The position numbers and the translations under genes were made by a program. DNA of 40,037 nt from Parvibaculum sp. (GTDB lineage Bacteria; Pseudomonadota; Alphaproteobacteria; Parvibaculales; Parvibaculaceae): assembly GCA_019635965.1 (NCBI GenBank), contig JAHBYK010000017.1:1-40037 (forward strand). The letters are read 5' to 3'. This document shows, piece by piece, positions 1 through 7,833 of the stretch (position 1 is its first letter; every line of letters begins with the position of its first letter). Below the pieces are notes generated by a model. The model had not been told where the DNA came from. It saw only the letters and a program-made list of their open reading frames with translations, and did not search any database.

Positions 1-65
1 GGTATCCGGCGGTTGCGGGCAGTATGGGGCGGGGGGGCTGCCTTGTCGATAGCTTGCCGTCCCGG

Positions 66-1085
66 TCAGAACAGGGGCGATGCGGGTGACGCAAGGGAGA
101 CCCAAAGCAATGTGCCGCCAAGCAGGACCAGGGCGATCCCGCCGGCGAAGCGAAGGCCAAGCTCGATCCGCTGAGTGCGCGGGCTGTCGACCGTGCCGGC
201 GAGGCGCAGCGCCATGTTCTTTGAAAAAACCGTCAGAATGGCCAGCACCGAAACGGTGATGGCCGTACCGATCGACATGGCAATCGCGGAGAGGACGCCA
301 ACGCCGAATGCGCTTTGGGTCAGGGCGAAAAGGAGTACGAGGATCGCCCCGCTGCAGGGCCTAAGGCCGACGGAGAGGATCATTGCCGCCATGCCTTTCC
401 AGCCATCCGCGGCGCGGATTTCGGCAGGGGTCGGCATATGGGCATGGGCGTGATCGTGGCCACAATCCTCGCCGTGCTCATGTCCTCCGTGGTGTGAGTG
501 GTCATGCGCGTGATGGTGGTGGTGCTCGCGGCCGCGGGCGCGGGTGATGGCTTGCCAGATGAGCCAGACGCCGATGCCGGCAATCAGGACAAAACTCGCC
601 CGCTCGATGATCGGGACTGCGCCTGCGGTTCCGCGGCTCGACAGGCCAATGACGACAGCAAGAATCCCGACCATCAGGATGGCCGTCACAGCTTGCGCAA
701 AGGCAGAGAGAAAGGCGAGAAGGATACCCCTGCGGACTTCGCGCTCATCAGCGAGAAGGTAGGAGGTGACAACGATCTTTCCGTGGCCGGGGCCGGCTGC
801 GTGAAATACGCCATAGAGGAAGGAGATCGAGATGAGGCCCCAGACCGCCGCGGCGGATTGCTGGAGATTCACGGCCCGCAGTGCACCGGCCATGGACCGG
901 TAATATTCCTGCTGCATGGCAATGATGTAGCGCATCAGATCGGAAAAGAAGCCGCCTTCAGGCGCCGCTGCCGGTTCCGCACCCGGCACGGCGAAGGGGC
1001 TCTGGGCCAGCGCGGGCAGGGCAAGGGAAGGCAAAGCGAGGCCAAGGGCGGCAAGCGCCGCTATTAGCAATGTTCTGCCATTCAT
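66..1085 (-). CDS. NicO/RcnA-family nickel/cobalt permease with His-rich loop
   Basis: Predicted polytopic inner-membrane transporter for Ni2+, Co2+ or a related metal (339 aa). The N-terminus is a signal-like hydrophobic segment ending near ALPALAQS. The family hallmarks are FHAAGPGHGK at about residues 94-103 and GLRPCSGAILVLLFAL at about 240, in two membrane blocks. Between the blocks lies a cytosol- or periplasm-facing loop at about 187-216 that is mostly His, Asp and Glu, a usual metal-binding loop in this family. The start codon lies inside the stop of the DUF1007 gene (ATGA overlap), so the two are translationally coupled; NicO-DUF1007 pairs are common. Direction of transport and metal cannot be told from the sequence. 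No regulator gene (RcnR, NikR) is adjacent. Confidence 0.88.
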   Translation of the reverse strand: MNGRTLLIAALAALGLALPSLALPALAQSPFAVPGAEPAAAPEGGFFSDLMRYIIAMQQEYYRSMAGALRAVNLQQSAAAVWGLISISFLYGVFHAAGPGHGKIVVTSYLLADEREVRRGILLAFLSAFAQAVTAILMVGILAVVIGLSSRGTAGAVPIIERASFVLIAGIGVWLIWQAITRARGREHHHHHAHDHSHHGGHEHGEDCGHDHAHAHMPTPAEIRAADGWKGMAAMILSVGLRPCSGAILVLLFALTQSAFGVGVLSAIAMSIGTAITVSVLAILTVFSKNMALRLAGTVDSPRTQRIELGLRFAGGIALVLLGGTLLWVSLASPASPLF

Positions 1086-1756
1086 GAGGCGGACGGACAG
1101 GTTACAGTGACGATAGTGGCGAAGCTCGCTCCGATGCGCGAGTTCTCATCGGTGAAAGCGGTTTCGGGCAGGCCGAGCCAGACATTCTCCACATTCGGCG
1201 TTTCGCTTGCGAGTGTGCAGCCTTGCGGCACCGTCCCTGTCATGCGAACCGGATCGGTCTTTTCATATTCGATCGAGATGTAATAGGAGGGGTCGTAAAC
1301 CCGAAGCTGAAGCGGCGCTGCCGCGGCGGGTGCCAAGGGCTCTTTCAGCGGGACCGTGAAGGAAAGGGACAGACGCCCGCTTGCTTCATCCCAGGTGGAC
1401 TTGCCGTCTTCGGCTATGCCGAGCGCAATGTTATTGCCGCCGGAGCTGATCTCGGTGAAATAGTCCCATTCAGCGAGGTTCTGCAGGTTGATACCGGCAA
1501 GTTCGGCGAGATATGCCGGGTCATACCCGCTGCCATTGCGCGGCGCGCCTTCCAGCGCGAAGGCCGAGTAGAATTCATCGAAGGTCCAGGCGATCTGGAC
1601 GGCGGTCACGCGGCCCTCATCGTCGAACCGCAGTTCCGTCCGCATGTCGATCCAGACATGCGGGTGGGCCCGGGCAGGGGAAGCCGGCACGCAGAAGACC
1701 GCCAGCGCCAAAAGCGCCGCGAAGAAAACATGCGTGCCGTTTGCCCCTGCCTGCAC
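1082..1756 (-). CDS. DUF1007 periplasmic protein, partner of the NicO permease
   Basis: Secreted protein of 224 aa. A signal peptide (hydrophobic core FFAALLALAVF, cleavage about ARA|HPHVWID) leaves a mature N-terminus beginning HPHVWID, the signature start of DUF1007 proteins; this His-rich start is a plausible metal site. The rest is predicted beta-rich with many aromatic residues. It is assigned as the periplasmic component of a metal transport pair because it overlaps the NicO gene by four bases. The start codon is GTG, six bases after the stop of the upstream acyl-CoA dehydrogenase, so it may ride on that transcript. No ribosome binding site of good quality is visible, consistent with coupling. 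The molecular role of DUF1007 is not established. Confidence 0.82.
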   Translation of the reverse strand: MQAGANGTHVFFAALLALAVFCVPASPARAHPHVWIDMRTELRFDDEGRVTAVQIAWTFDEFYSAFALEGAPRNGSGYDPAYLAELAGINLQNLAEWDYFTEISSGGNNIALGIAEDGKSTWDEASGRLSLSFTVPLKEPLAPAAAAPLQLRVYDPSYYISIEYEKTDPVRMTGTVPQGCTLASETPNVENVWLGLPETAFTDENSRIGASFATIVTVTCPSAS

Positions 1757-1762
1757 CTTGTC

Positions 1763-2902
1763 TCAGTACCCTTCGAGATTGGCGAAGCGGTCCCGATGGA
1801 AATTGCCGTCACCGAAGCTGGCGGCGGCAACACGGGCGCGCTTCATGAAGAGGCCGATATCGAACTGGTCGGTCATGCCCATGCCGCCATGCATCTGCAG
1901 GCCTTCATTCGTCATGAGGGTAGCGGTGTCGGACAGGCGGGCTTTCGCAAGGCTCGCCAGCAACGGCACGTCGTTGCGCCGGGCTTCGATGGCAGAGAGG
2001 GCATCGAGCACAACCGAGCGGCAAAGCTCGATTTCGGCGAAGAGTACCGCCATGCGGTGCTGCAGCGCCTGGAACGAGCCGATGACCTTGCCGAACTGCT
2101 TGCGTTCCTTCAGATAGGCGAGCGTTGTATCGAAGGTCTGCTGCACGAGACCGAGCATTTCGGCGGAGAGGCCGATGCGTGCAATGTCGAGCACTTGTTC
2201 AAGAACGTCATTGCCGCCATCGATCGAGCCGAGCACGGCCGACGAAGGCACGGAGACGTTGTTGAACTCTATGTTCGCGGCGTTGCGGCTATCGACCATA
2301 TGGGTCCGCGTCACTTTCACGCCATCGGCCTTCGGATCGACGAGGAAGAGCGTGATGCCGGAGCGATCATTCATATCGCCGCTCGTACGGGCGACGACGA
2401 TCAACTGTTCCGCCACATGTCCGTCAAGCACGAAGGTTTTCTTGCCGGTAATGCGGAAGGATGTGCCATCCGCTTCGGCGCGGGTTGCGATGCGCGAGGG
2501 GTTGTGGTGCGGGCCTTCCTCCAGCGCAAGCGCCATGATGCGTTCGCCGGCGGCGATGGCCGAAAGAATTTCCTGACGCTGCGTCGCATTGCCGGCGAGC
2601 TGCACGGCCGAGCCGCAGAGCAGGACGGTCGAAACAAGCGGCGTTGCCGCGAGTGTGCGGCCAGCCTGTTCCAGCACGAGGCCAAGGCCGACGGGGCCGA
2701 ACTCCGTGCCGCCGTATTTCTCGGAAATCATGATGCCGGCAAAGCCGAGATCGGCCATTTCCTTCCAGGCCGCGCGGTCAAATCCCGTTGCGTCCCTGGT
2801 ATCGCGGAGTTTGCGCAAATTGGCGACCGGCAGGCGCTCCTGAAAGAACTGCGTTGCGGTGTCGCGGAGAAGCTGTTGCTCCTCGGTCAATACAAGTGCC
2901 AT
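1763..2902 (-). CDS. Acyl-CoA dehydrogenase family protein, probable partner subunit
   Basis: FAD-dependent acyl-CoA dehydrogenase fold, 379 aa from the ATG at 2902 (a TTG ten codons upstream is possible; a weak GGAA lies before the ATG). The N-terminal helical domain, the central beta domain (about 125-225) and the C-terminal helical domain with LKERKQFGKVIGSFQALQHR are all present. At the MCAD-type catalytic position, where the neighbouring gene has IEGGTSE, this protein has SFGDGNFHRDR and no Glu. Glu248 in SAEML lies in the helix that carries the base in LCAD- and IVD-type enzymes, so it may or may not be catalytic. It follows the other dehydrogenase by 73 bases, suggesting an alpha2beta2 complex like the FadE pairs of steroid side-chain degradation. 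Substrate unknown. Confidence 0.85.
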   Translation of the reverse strand: MALVLTEEQQLLRDTATQFFQERLPVANLRKLRDTRDATGFDRAAWKEMADLGFAGIMISEKYGGTEFGPVGLGLVLEQAGRTLAATPLVSTVLLCGSAVQLAGNATQRQEILSAIAAGERIMALALEEGPHHNPSRIATRAEADGTSFRITGKKTFVLDGHVAEQLIVVARTSGDMNDRSGITLFLVDPKADGVKVTRTHMVDSRNAANIEFNNVSVPSSAVLGSIDGGNDVLEQVLDIARIGLSAEMLGLVQQTFDTTLAYLKERKQFGKVIGSFQALQHRMAVLFAEIELCRSVVLDALSAIEARRNDVPLLASLAKARLSDTATLMTNEGLQMHGGMGMTDQFDIGLFMKRARVAAASFGDGNFHRDRFANLEGY

Positions 2903-2975
2903 CTGTTCCAGATTTTCGTTTTGTTGTTTCAAATGAGCGGTCGAGAGCGCGCCGTGAGGCGCGCCTCAGATGCGG

Positions 2976-4172
2976 TCAGTCAGGCAGGCCGAGAACGCGC
3001 TTCGACACGACGTTCAGCTGCACTTCGCTGGTGCCACCTTCGATGGAATTGCCCTTCGAACGGAGCCAGGAGCGTGTGATGCCGATTTCATCATCGGTGA
3101 ACCCATCACCTTCCCAGCCAAGCGCCTGAGTGCCCATCAGTTCGAGCAGCAATTCGTAGCGGCGCTTGTTCAGCTCCGTGCCGTAATATTTGAAGATCGA
3201 GCTTGCAGCGCCCGGTCCCTGGCCCGCCTTCGCCTCTTCGGCGGAACGCTGCATGGTGAGCGCAAAGGCCTTCGAATCCATTTTCTGGCGGGTGATGTGA
3301 TCGCGGAGCTGCGCGCTTGCAATCTTGCCGTCCACTTCGCCGAAATATTCCTTGGCCACCTGGTCGAGGCCACCAAGGCCGGTGCCGGAGCCGACGCCAC
3401 CAAGGCCCATGCCGGAAATCATCTCGCGCTCATGCTGAAGCAGGCGCTTGGCGATGGTCCAACCCTTGTTGAGTTCGCCAACGAGGTTTTTCTTCGGCAC
3501 CTTCACATCGGTGAAGAAGGTTTCGCAGAAGGGCGAGGCGCCGGAGATCATCGTGATCGGGCGGGCTTCCACGCCGGGCGACATCATGTCGAAGAGCAGG
3601 AAGCTGATACCGTCATGTTTTTTCGTCGGGTCCGTGCGGACCAGGCAGAAAATCCAGTCGGCCTTGTCGGCATAGGAGGTCCAGATCTTCTGGCCGTTGA
3701 CGAGGTAGTGGTCGCCCTTGTCCTCGCATTTGGTTTGCAGCCCGGCCAGGTCCGAGCCAGCGCCCGGTTCCGAATAGCCCTGACACCAGCGGATCTCACC
3801 GCGCACGATTTTCGGCAGATGTTCCTTCTTCTGCTCTTCATTCGCGAATTCGAGAAGGGCCGGTCCAAGCATCCAGATGCCGAAGCTCGACAGCGCCGGG
3901 CGCGCCTTGATGCGCCGCAGTTCCTGCTGGAGAACGAGGTTTTCTTCCTTGGTGAGCCCGCCGCCGCCATATTCCTTCGGCCAGGTCGGCGCGGTCCAGC
4001 CGCGCGAGGCCATGCGGTCAAGCCAGAGCTTGGCTTCGGGGTTCTTGTATTTGGCGTTGCGGCCGCCCCAGACCGTCTCGTCCTCGGAGGTCATGGGGGT
4101 CCGCATCGAGGGCGGGCAATTTTCTTCGAGCCAAGCCCGGGTTTCCTGACGGAACTTCTCAAGCGCTTCCAT
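2976..4172 (-). CDS. Acyl-CoA dehydrogenase, catalytic-type subunit
   Basis: Oxidises an acyl-CoA to the trans-2-enoyl-CoA with FAD, probably passing electrons to ETF. It has 398 aa from the ATG at 4172, which is preceded by AGAGAAG; a TTG six codons upstream is the alternative. Visible features are the N-terminal helical domain with WPKEYGGGGLT, the flavin/substrate strand motif CQGYSEPGAGSDLAGL near residue 130, the segment GQKIWTSYADKADW, and the C-terminal IEGGTSEVQ whose Glu (about 378) matches the MCAD catalytic base. Its length and sequence resemble the CoA-dehydrogenases used for bulky or long-chain substrates rather than short-chain FadE. It lies downstream of the acyl-CoA synthetase and upstream of a second, divergent dehydrogenase, so the three are likely one activation-plus-dehydrogenation module. 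Confidence 0.9.
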   Translation of the reverse strand: MEALEKFRQETRAWLEENCPPSMRTPMTSEDETVWGGRNAKYKNPEAKLWLDRMASRGWTAPTWPKEYGGGGLTKEENLVLQQELRRIKARPALSSFGIWMLGPALLEFANEEQKKEHLPKIVRGEIRWCQGYSEPGAGSDLAGLQTKCEDKGDHYLVNGQKIWTSYADKADWIFCLVRTDPTKKHDGISFLLFDMMSPGVEARPITMISGASPFCETFFTDVKVPKKNLVGELNKGWTIAKRLLQHEREMISGMGLGGVGSGTGLGGLDQVAKEYFGEVDGKIASAQLRDHITRQKMDSKAFALTMQRSAEEAKAGQGPGAASSIFKYYGTELNKRRYELLLELMGTQALGWEGDGFTDDEIGITRSWLRSKGNSIEGGTSEVQLNVVSKRVLGLPD

Positions 4173-4320
4173 AATCTTCTCTTTCTGCAAGCGGTTCTCG
4201 TTGCTGACACAATATCAGCCGGTCCTTGGCAGGCAACCGGGAAGCGGCGGATTGAGCCTCATCGAAGGGATAGAATCATCCGTCCGACAGGGCTTTATAG
4301 CGCCGATGGGCAGAGGCGGG

Positions 4321-4359
4321 GACAAGGTAAAGGCCGGCCCTGCAGGACCGGCCCTTGTC
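4321..4359 (-). terminator. Strong hairpin after the acyl-CoA synthetase gene
   Basis: A long near-perfect inverted repeat (GACAAGG...CCTTGTC outside, GGCCGG...CCGGCC inside, CCTGCAGG at the tip) begins 24 bases past the stop codon at 4383. On the minus strand the inner stem is followed only by TTTACC, so the uridine run is poor. It could terminate or attenuate transcription, or stabilise the 3' end, between the synthetase and the dehydrogenases. Confidence 0.5.
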
Positions 4360-4382
4360 ATTCCGTTTCAGCGCGTTTCAGC

Positions 4383-5993
4383 TCAGGCGACGCCAAGCTC
4401 GCGCTTTGCGAATTCGGTTACACCCTTGTAATCCGCCTTGCCGTTCGGTGCGCGGAAGGGGACCGTACCGATCAGGATGCGCTTCGGCGTCTTGTAGCCG
4501 GCCAGCTTGTCGCGGACATGGGCGCGCAAGGCTTCCTCGTCGAAGCTCGATCCCTGGTTGAGCTTCACGATGCCCGTGACGGCCTGGCCCCATTTCTCGT
4601 CGGGGAGACCGACGACCAGTGCATCCTCGACGGCGGGATGCGTTTTCAGCACTTCCTCGACTTCTTCGGGGTAGACCTTTTCGCCAGCCGTGTTGATGCA
4701 GACCGAGCCGCGGCCGAGTAGCGTCAGCGTTCCGTCCGGCTCGACGAGGCACCAGTCGCCGGGGATCGAATAGCGTTCGCCGCGCACTGTCTTGAAGGTC
4801 TTGGCGCTCTTTTCCGGGTCCTTGTAATAGCCAACGGGGATCGGTGCGCCGAGGGCAATGAAGCCCGGCTTGCCGGAGCCCGGCACGACAGGCTCGTCAT
4901 TCTCGTCGAAGACCTTGCAGCGTTCGCCGATCTGGAACTTCGCGGTGGCGACTTCGCCATCCTTGGTCATCAGCGAGGAGCCGAGGCCAACGGCTTCGGA
5001 TGCACCGAAGCTGTCGGTCATGATGGCATTCGGCATGTATTTCAGAAGGCCTCGCTTCACTTCCGTGGACCACATCACGCCGGAAGAAATGATGGTGGCG
5101 ATGGAGGAAAGATCGTATTTGCCGGGGGCTTCCTCAAGCGCGCGCAGCATGGGCTTTGCGAAGGCGTCGCCCACGATGGCCACCTGCTGAACCTTGTTGC
5201 GGTCGACCGCTTCCCATAGCTCATGCGGATCGAGCGAGACGCTGTCGAGCGTTACGACGCAGCCACCGGACAGCATGTTGCCATTTGCGGTGAGAAGGCC
5301 CGTGCCATGCATCAGCGGGCAGGCGGGGATCATCGGGCCGGCGGGGCCGACTTCCTTGATCGAAGCGACCAGCGCGTCGAGCGTTTCCGGAACGGGCCCG
5401 AGGCGGCGCAGCGCGGCAAGCTGCACTTCGCGCAGATCGTCATGCCGCCACATGACGCCTTTCGGCATGCCCGTGGTGCCGCCGGTATAGATGAAGAGCA
5501 TATCGTCGGGCGAACGCTTGATGTCGAGTTGTTCGCCGCTGCCCTTTGTGGCGAGGTCCTCGAAGCGTTCGGCGAAGGGAGAGATCTCGCCGCCATCATT
5601 GACTTCGACGAATGTGCCAACCTTGTTGAGACGCGGGCGGATTTCCTCGATCACGTCGCGGAACTCGCTGCCATAGACGACGGTCTGCGCATCCGAATTG
5701 TCGAAGATGTAGAAGACTTCGTCCGGCTTGTAGCGGTAATTGACGTTCACATGGGTGAGGCGCGCCTTATAGGCCGCGGCAAGCGTTTCCATGTATTCGG
5801 GCCGGTTGCGCATGTAGAAGGCGACCTTGTCGCCCGGTTTCGCGCCGCGCTCGATCAGCGCGCGGGCGAGATTGTTGCTGCGCTTCGTCGTTTCGCCCCA
5901 TGTGATGCGGCGGGTGCCATGCACGAAGGCGGGCGCATCCTGCGGCAGCACAGGGGAAATGGCGTCGAGGATGTCCCCGAGGTTCCAAGGCAT
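4383..5993 (-). CDS. Acyl-CoA synthetase (AMP-binding, FadD-like)
   Basis: Activates a carboxylic acid to its CoA thioester through an acyl-adenylate (536 aa, cytosolic or membrane-peripheral). The P-loop-like AMP-binding motif YTGGTTGMPKGVMWRHDD lies at about residues 169-186. The acyl-pocket and adenine region follow (SFGASEAVG, about 330), then GDWCLVEPDGTLTLLGR before the hinge. The C-terminal subdomain ends with NGKADYKGV, whose Lys (about 519) is the conserved adenylation lysine. The start is firm: GGGAGGA stands just ahead of the ATG. The type resembles FadD3/FadD17-like synthetases found with acyl-CoA dehydrogenase pairs in steroid, terpenoid and fatty-acid degradation clusters. The exact substrate cannot be read from the sequence. 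Confidence 0.9.
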   Translation of the reverse strand: MPWNLGDILDAISPVLPQDAPAFVHGTRRITWGETTKRSNNLARALIERGAKPGDKVAFYMRNRPEYMETLAAAYKARLTHVNVNYRYKPDEVFYIFDNSDAQTVVYGSEFRDVIEEIRPRLNKVGTFVEVNDGGEISPFAERFEDLATKGSGEQLDIKRSPDDMLFIYTGGTTGMPKGVMWRHDDLREVQLAALRRLGPVPETLDALVASIKEVGPAGPMIPACPLMHGTGLLTANGNMLSGGCVVTLDSVSLDPHELWEAVDRNKVQQVAIVGDAFAKPMLRALEEAPGKYDLSSIATIISSGVMWSTEVKRGLLKYMPNAIMTDSFGASEAVGLGSSLMTKDGEVATAKFQIGERCKVFDENDEPVVPGSGKPGFIALGAPIPVGYYKDPEKSAKTFKTVRGERYSIPGDWCLVEPDGTLTLLGRGSVCINTAGEKVYPEEVEEVLKTHPAVEDALVVGLPDEKWGQAVTGIVKLNQGSSFDEEALRAHVRDKLAGYKTPKRILIGTVPFRAPNGKADYKGVTEFAKRELGVA

Positions 5994-6067
5994 AGAAGTC
6001 CTCCCAGACTCGATGTTGAGTGCCGCCGCCTCTTGTGCCGGGCGGTCGGCAAGTTCTTTTGCGGCGT

Positions 6068-6096
6068 ACTATAGGAGGGAATTGCGGAGCGGTCAT
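6068..6096 (-). promoter_or_regulatory. Candidate sigma-70 promoter for the acyl-CoA synthetase
   Basis: On the minus strand, ATGACC (6096-6091) and TATAGT (6073-6068) are separated by 17 bases. The predicted transcription start near 6061 gives a leader of about 68 bases. It lies in the gap between the protease stop (6110) and the synthetase start. The -35 match is partial. Confidence 0.4.
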
Positions 6097-6109
6097 CCGC
6101 AAGAGCGTG

Positions 6110-7000
6110 TCAGCAGGGCAGGCCCGGTCCGCCTTCGGCGCTGGCGACAAGGCAGGCGACCGACGTGCCGGGGGCTCCCGTCATCAGGATCTGTTCAATG
6201 ACGTTGCGGAAAGGCCCGTCGACGCGAACCGCCGTGTTCGGATTCATGCGGCCATTATAGGGGCGGCCCGAAATATGGGTAATTGCGTTGAGCTGGGTCG
6301 AATTCACGGCGACGAGATAGGAAACGCCGTCCTCGCGCAGCACGAGAGGTCCGCCCGACCAGCCCGGCATCATGTCGCAATCATGATTGAAGACGCGATG
6401 GTCGAAACCGTTGAGATCGGAAAAACGCTTCGGCATGGGGCCGCATTTGTCAGATACCTGCAGCGGCCCGCGTTCGCCATTGTGCCCCGCCAGAAGAAAG
6501 GTTGCGCCATTGGCGCGCAGCGCATTGGCATCCGCCTCGCCGAGGACGCGCGGAACGAGCCTGTCGAGCTCTTCCGGCAAACGGCGGTCGAGCACGGCGA
6601 CGGCCCAGTCATTGTGCCAGTTGCGATAGAGCTTCACGGCGCCGGTCTTGAGGAAAATGATGCGCGCGGCGCGGGCGGGATCGGCGCCGACATGAAATTC
6701 GCAATCGGTGAGGAAGTCGCCGCCCGGACCGACAAATGCATGTGCGACAGTCACTATCACGTCGAAGCGCGGCATGACGTGACGCTCGGGATCCGTGATG
6801 AGGGCGCCTACGGGGCGGCGCGTCGTGCCCTCGCAGACGATGGTGCCGACGCCGCTCATACCGTCTTCGGGGCGGATGTCGCGGCGGTCGTCATTGCCAA
6901 AAATGTTGGACGCGGAAGGCGAAGGCACGAGGAGCAGGATCAGCAGGCCGAGGCTTGCCGCGCGCATGGCTTTTGCGATTGCGCCGTCCGTGCCGTGCAT
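6110..7000 (-). CDS. Secreted trypsin-like serine protease
   Basis: Chymotrypsin-fold (S1) peptidase, 296 aa from the ATG at 7000; an in-frame ATG at 6967 leaves a shorter, still complete signal peptide (ASLGLLILLLVPSPSAS). The catalytic triad is visible: His87 in VTVAHAF, Asp131 in HNDWAVAVL, Ser215 in GWSGGPLV. The usual GDSGGP becomes GWSGGP, with Trp replacing the Asp next to the serine. Cys56, Cys100, Cys186 and Cys208 may form disulfides, in keeping with export to the periplasm or medium. No PDZ domain is present, so it is not DegP-like. It lies alone on the strand, about 80 bases from the gene on either side of the same strand. Substrate unknown. Confidence 0.78.
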   Translation of the reverse strand: MHGTDGAIAKAMRAASLGLLILLLVPSPSASNIFGNDDRRDIRPEDGMSGVGTIVCEGTTRRPVGALITDPERHVMPRFDVIVTVAHAFVGPGGDFLTDCEFHVGADPARAARIIFLKTGAVKLYRNWHNDWAVAVLDRRLPEELDRLVPRVLGEADANALRANGATFLLAGHNGERGPLQVSDKCGPMPKRFSDLNGFDHRVFNHDCDMMPGWSGGPLVLREDGVSYLVAVNSTQLNAITHISGRPYNGRMNPNTAVRVDGPFRNVIEQILMTGAPGTSVACLVASAEGGPGLPC

Positions 7001-7083
7001 TCCGGGAAACCCTCGGAACGATTACACCGCAACAACAATAGCACGGGAGGCGCTGCGGCAGCAGAACAACTCTGCGTGATGGA

Positions 7084-7704
7084 TCAGGCTGCGGCGGGCG
7101 CGGATTTCCGCCGTTTTTTCGCCCAGGCGGCGATGCGAAGGCCGAGCGCGGCAAAGCCGAGAGCGGCTGTGATGGCGAAGATGATCTTCGGTTCGGGCGG
7201 CGTCTCGCTCGCCAGGCGGGCAAGATAGGACCGCATGAAGATCAGCCAGATGTAATAGCTGCCGACGAGATGGAGACGGCGCCAGAGGACGGGACCGAGC
7301 GTGCGCTGCGACCAGTCGTTGGAGGTGAGCGCCATGAGCGCGACGAAGACATAGGCAAGGCCGCCGCCAATGATCGTCACCATGCCAGGCACCTCGCCGA
7401 TCGAGAGGAAAAAGCCTGTCAGTGCAAGGAGATGGATGAAATGCGCCAGGGCGAAGGAGAGGCCGGTATAGCGCCGGTTGCGGCGCAGCCAGCGCGTGCC
7501 GTCCGAAGGGAAAAGCTGCGCCAGGGCGCCTGCCGAAAAGGCAATGAGGAAGATCAGAAAGGCAAGGCGGGCCGTATAGCGCGTGACATGCAGGAAGCCT
7601 TCGCTCCCCATGCCCCAGATGCCGAAGCTCAGGGCGGCGATCAGGGCGGCGCAGGCGAGGACCGCCGGGAAGAACCAGAAGGGGCGGAAGCGGGTCTCTG
7701 TCAT
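7084..7704 (-). CDS. Ferric-reductase-like transmembrane haem protein
   Basis: Small polytopic membrane protein of 206 aa with about six hydrophobic helices and a basic C-terminus (AKKRRKS). Histidines occur in helices at HFIHLLALTG and WRRLHLVGSYY, as expected for haem-b ligands in the ferric-reductase-like domain (MsrQ/YedZ, NOX transmembrane fold). No flavin or NADPH domain is attached and no MsrP gene is adjacent, so the partner is unknown. It is divergent from the TetR gene, and its start is only 70 bases from the double operator at 7774-7833, so that regulator could control it too. I see no convincing ribosome binding site ahead of the ATG. Confidence 0.72.
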   Translation of the reverse strand: MTETRFRPFWFFPAVLACAALIAALSFGIWGMGSEGFLHVTRYTARLAFLIFLIAFSAGALAQLFPSDGTRWLRRNRRYTGLSFALAHFIHLLALTGFFLSIGEVPGMVTIIGGGLAYVFVALMALTSNDWSQRTLGPVLWRRLHLVGSYYIWLIFMRSYLARLASETPPEPKIIFAITAALGFAALGLRIAAWAKKRRKSAPAAA

Positions 7705-7773
7705 CGTTTTGTCACCGAACTGTCACGAGGCTTGCCCCGGCCGGTTCGTCCTTCCGCGTTGCGGTTCCGAAAC

Positions 7774-7833
7774 TTTCATACAGCGTGTATGATTTTATAG
7801 CTCAGCCCCTAAAATCATACAAGCTGTATGAAA
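7774..7833. promoter_or_regulatory. Twin TetR-type operator forming a 24-bp inverted repeat
   Basis: Two 24-base arms (7774-7797 and 7810-7833) form an inverted repeat with one mismatch and a 12-base spacer. Each arm holds its own 15-base dyad of the form CATACA-N3-TGTATG (7777-7791 and 7816-7830). Centres are 39 bases apart. TATGAT inside the left arm could be a -10 box. The right arm ends one base before the most likely start codon of the TetR gene, so bound repressor would block transcription or initiation. The site is also positioned to control the divergent gene at 7704. Confidence 0.72.

Noticed and set aside
1-65. Left edge of the window
   Set aside because: The 65 bases beyond the NicO stop show no gene, clear terminator or motif that I can support.
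530-625. CAT/GTG-rich tract near 440-530 as a DNA repeat
   Set aside because: It is simply the coding sequence of the His-rich loop of the NicO permease, not an independent repeat.
1223-4721. Long plus-strand open frames (1223-3079 and 2970-4721) opposite the dehydrogenases
   Set aside because: They are antisense to clearly conserved acyl-CoA dehydrogenase genes, lack family motifs and have the Arg/Ala/Gly-rich composition of high-GC mirror frames.
5223-7228. Plus-strand open frames over the synthetase and protease genes (5223-6074, 6020-7228)
   Set aside because: Both lie opposite well-supported genes and show no recognisable domain.
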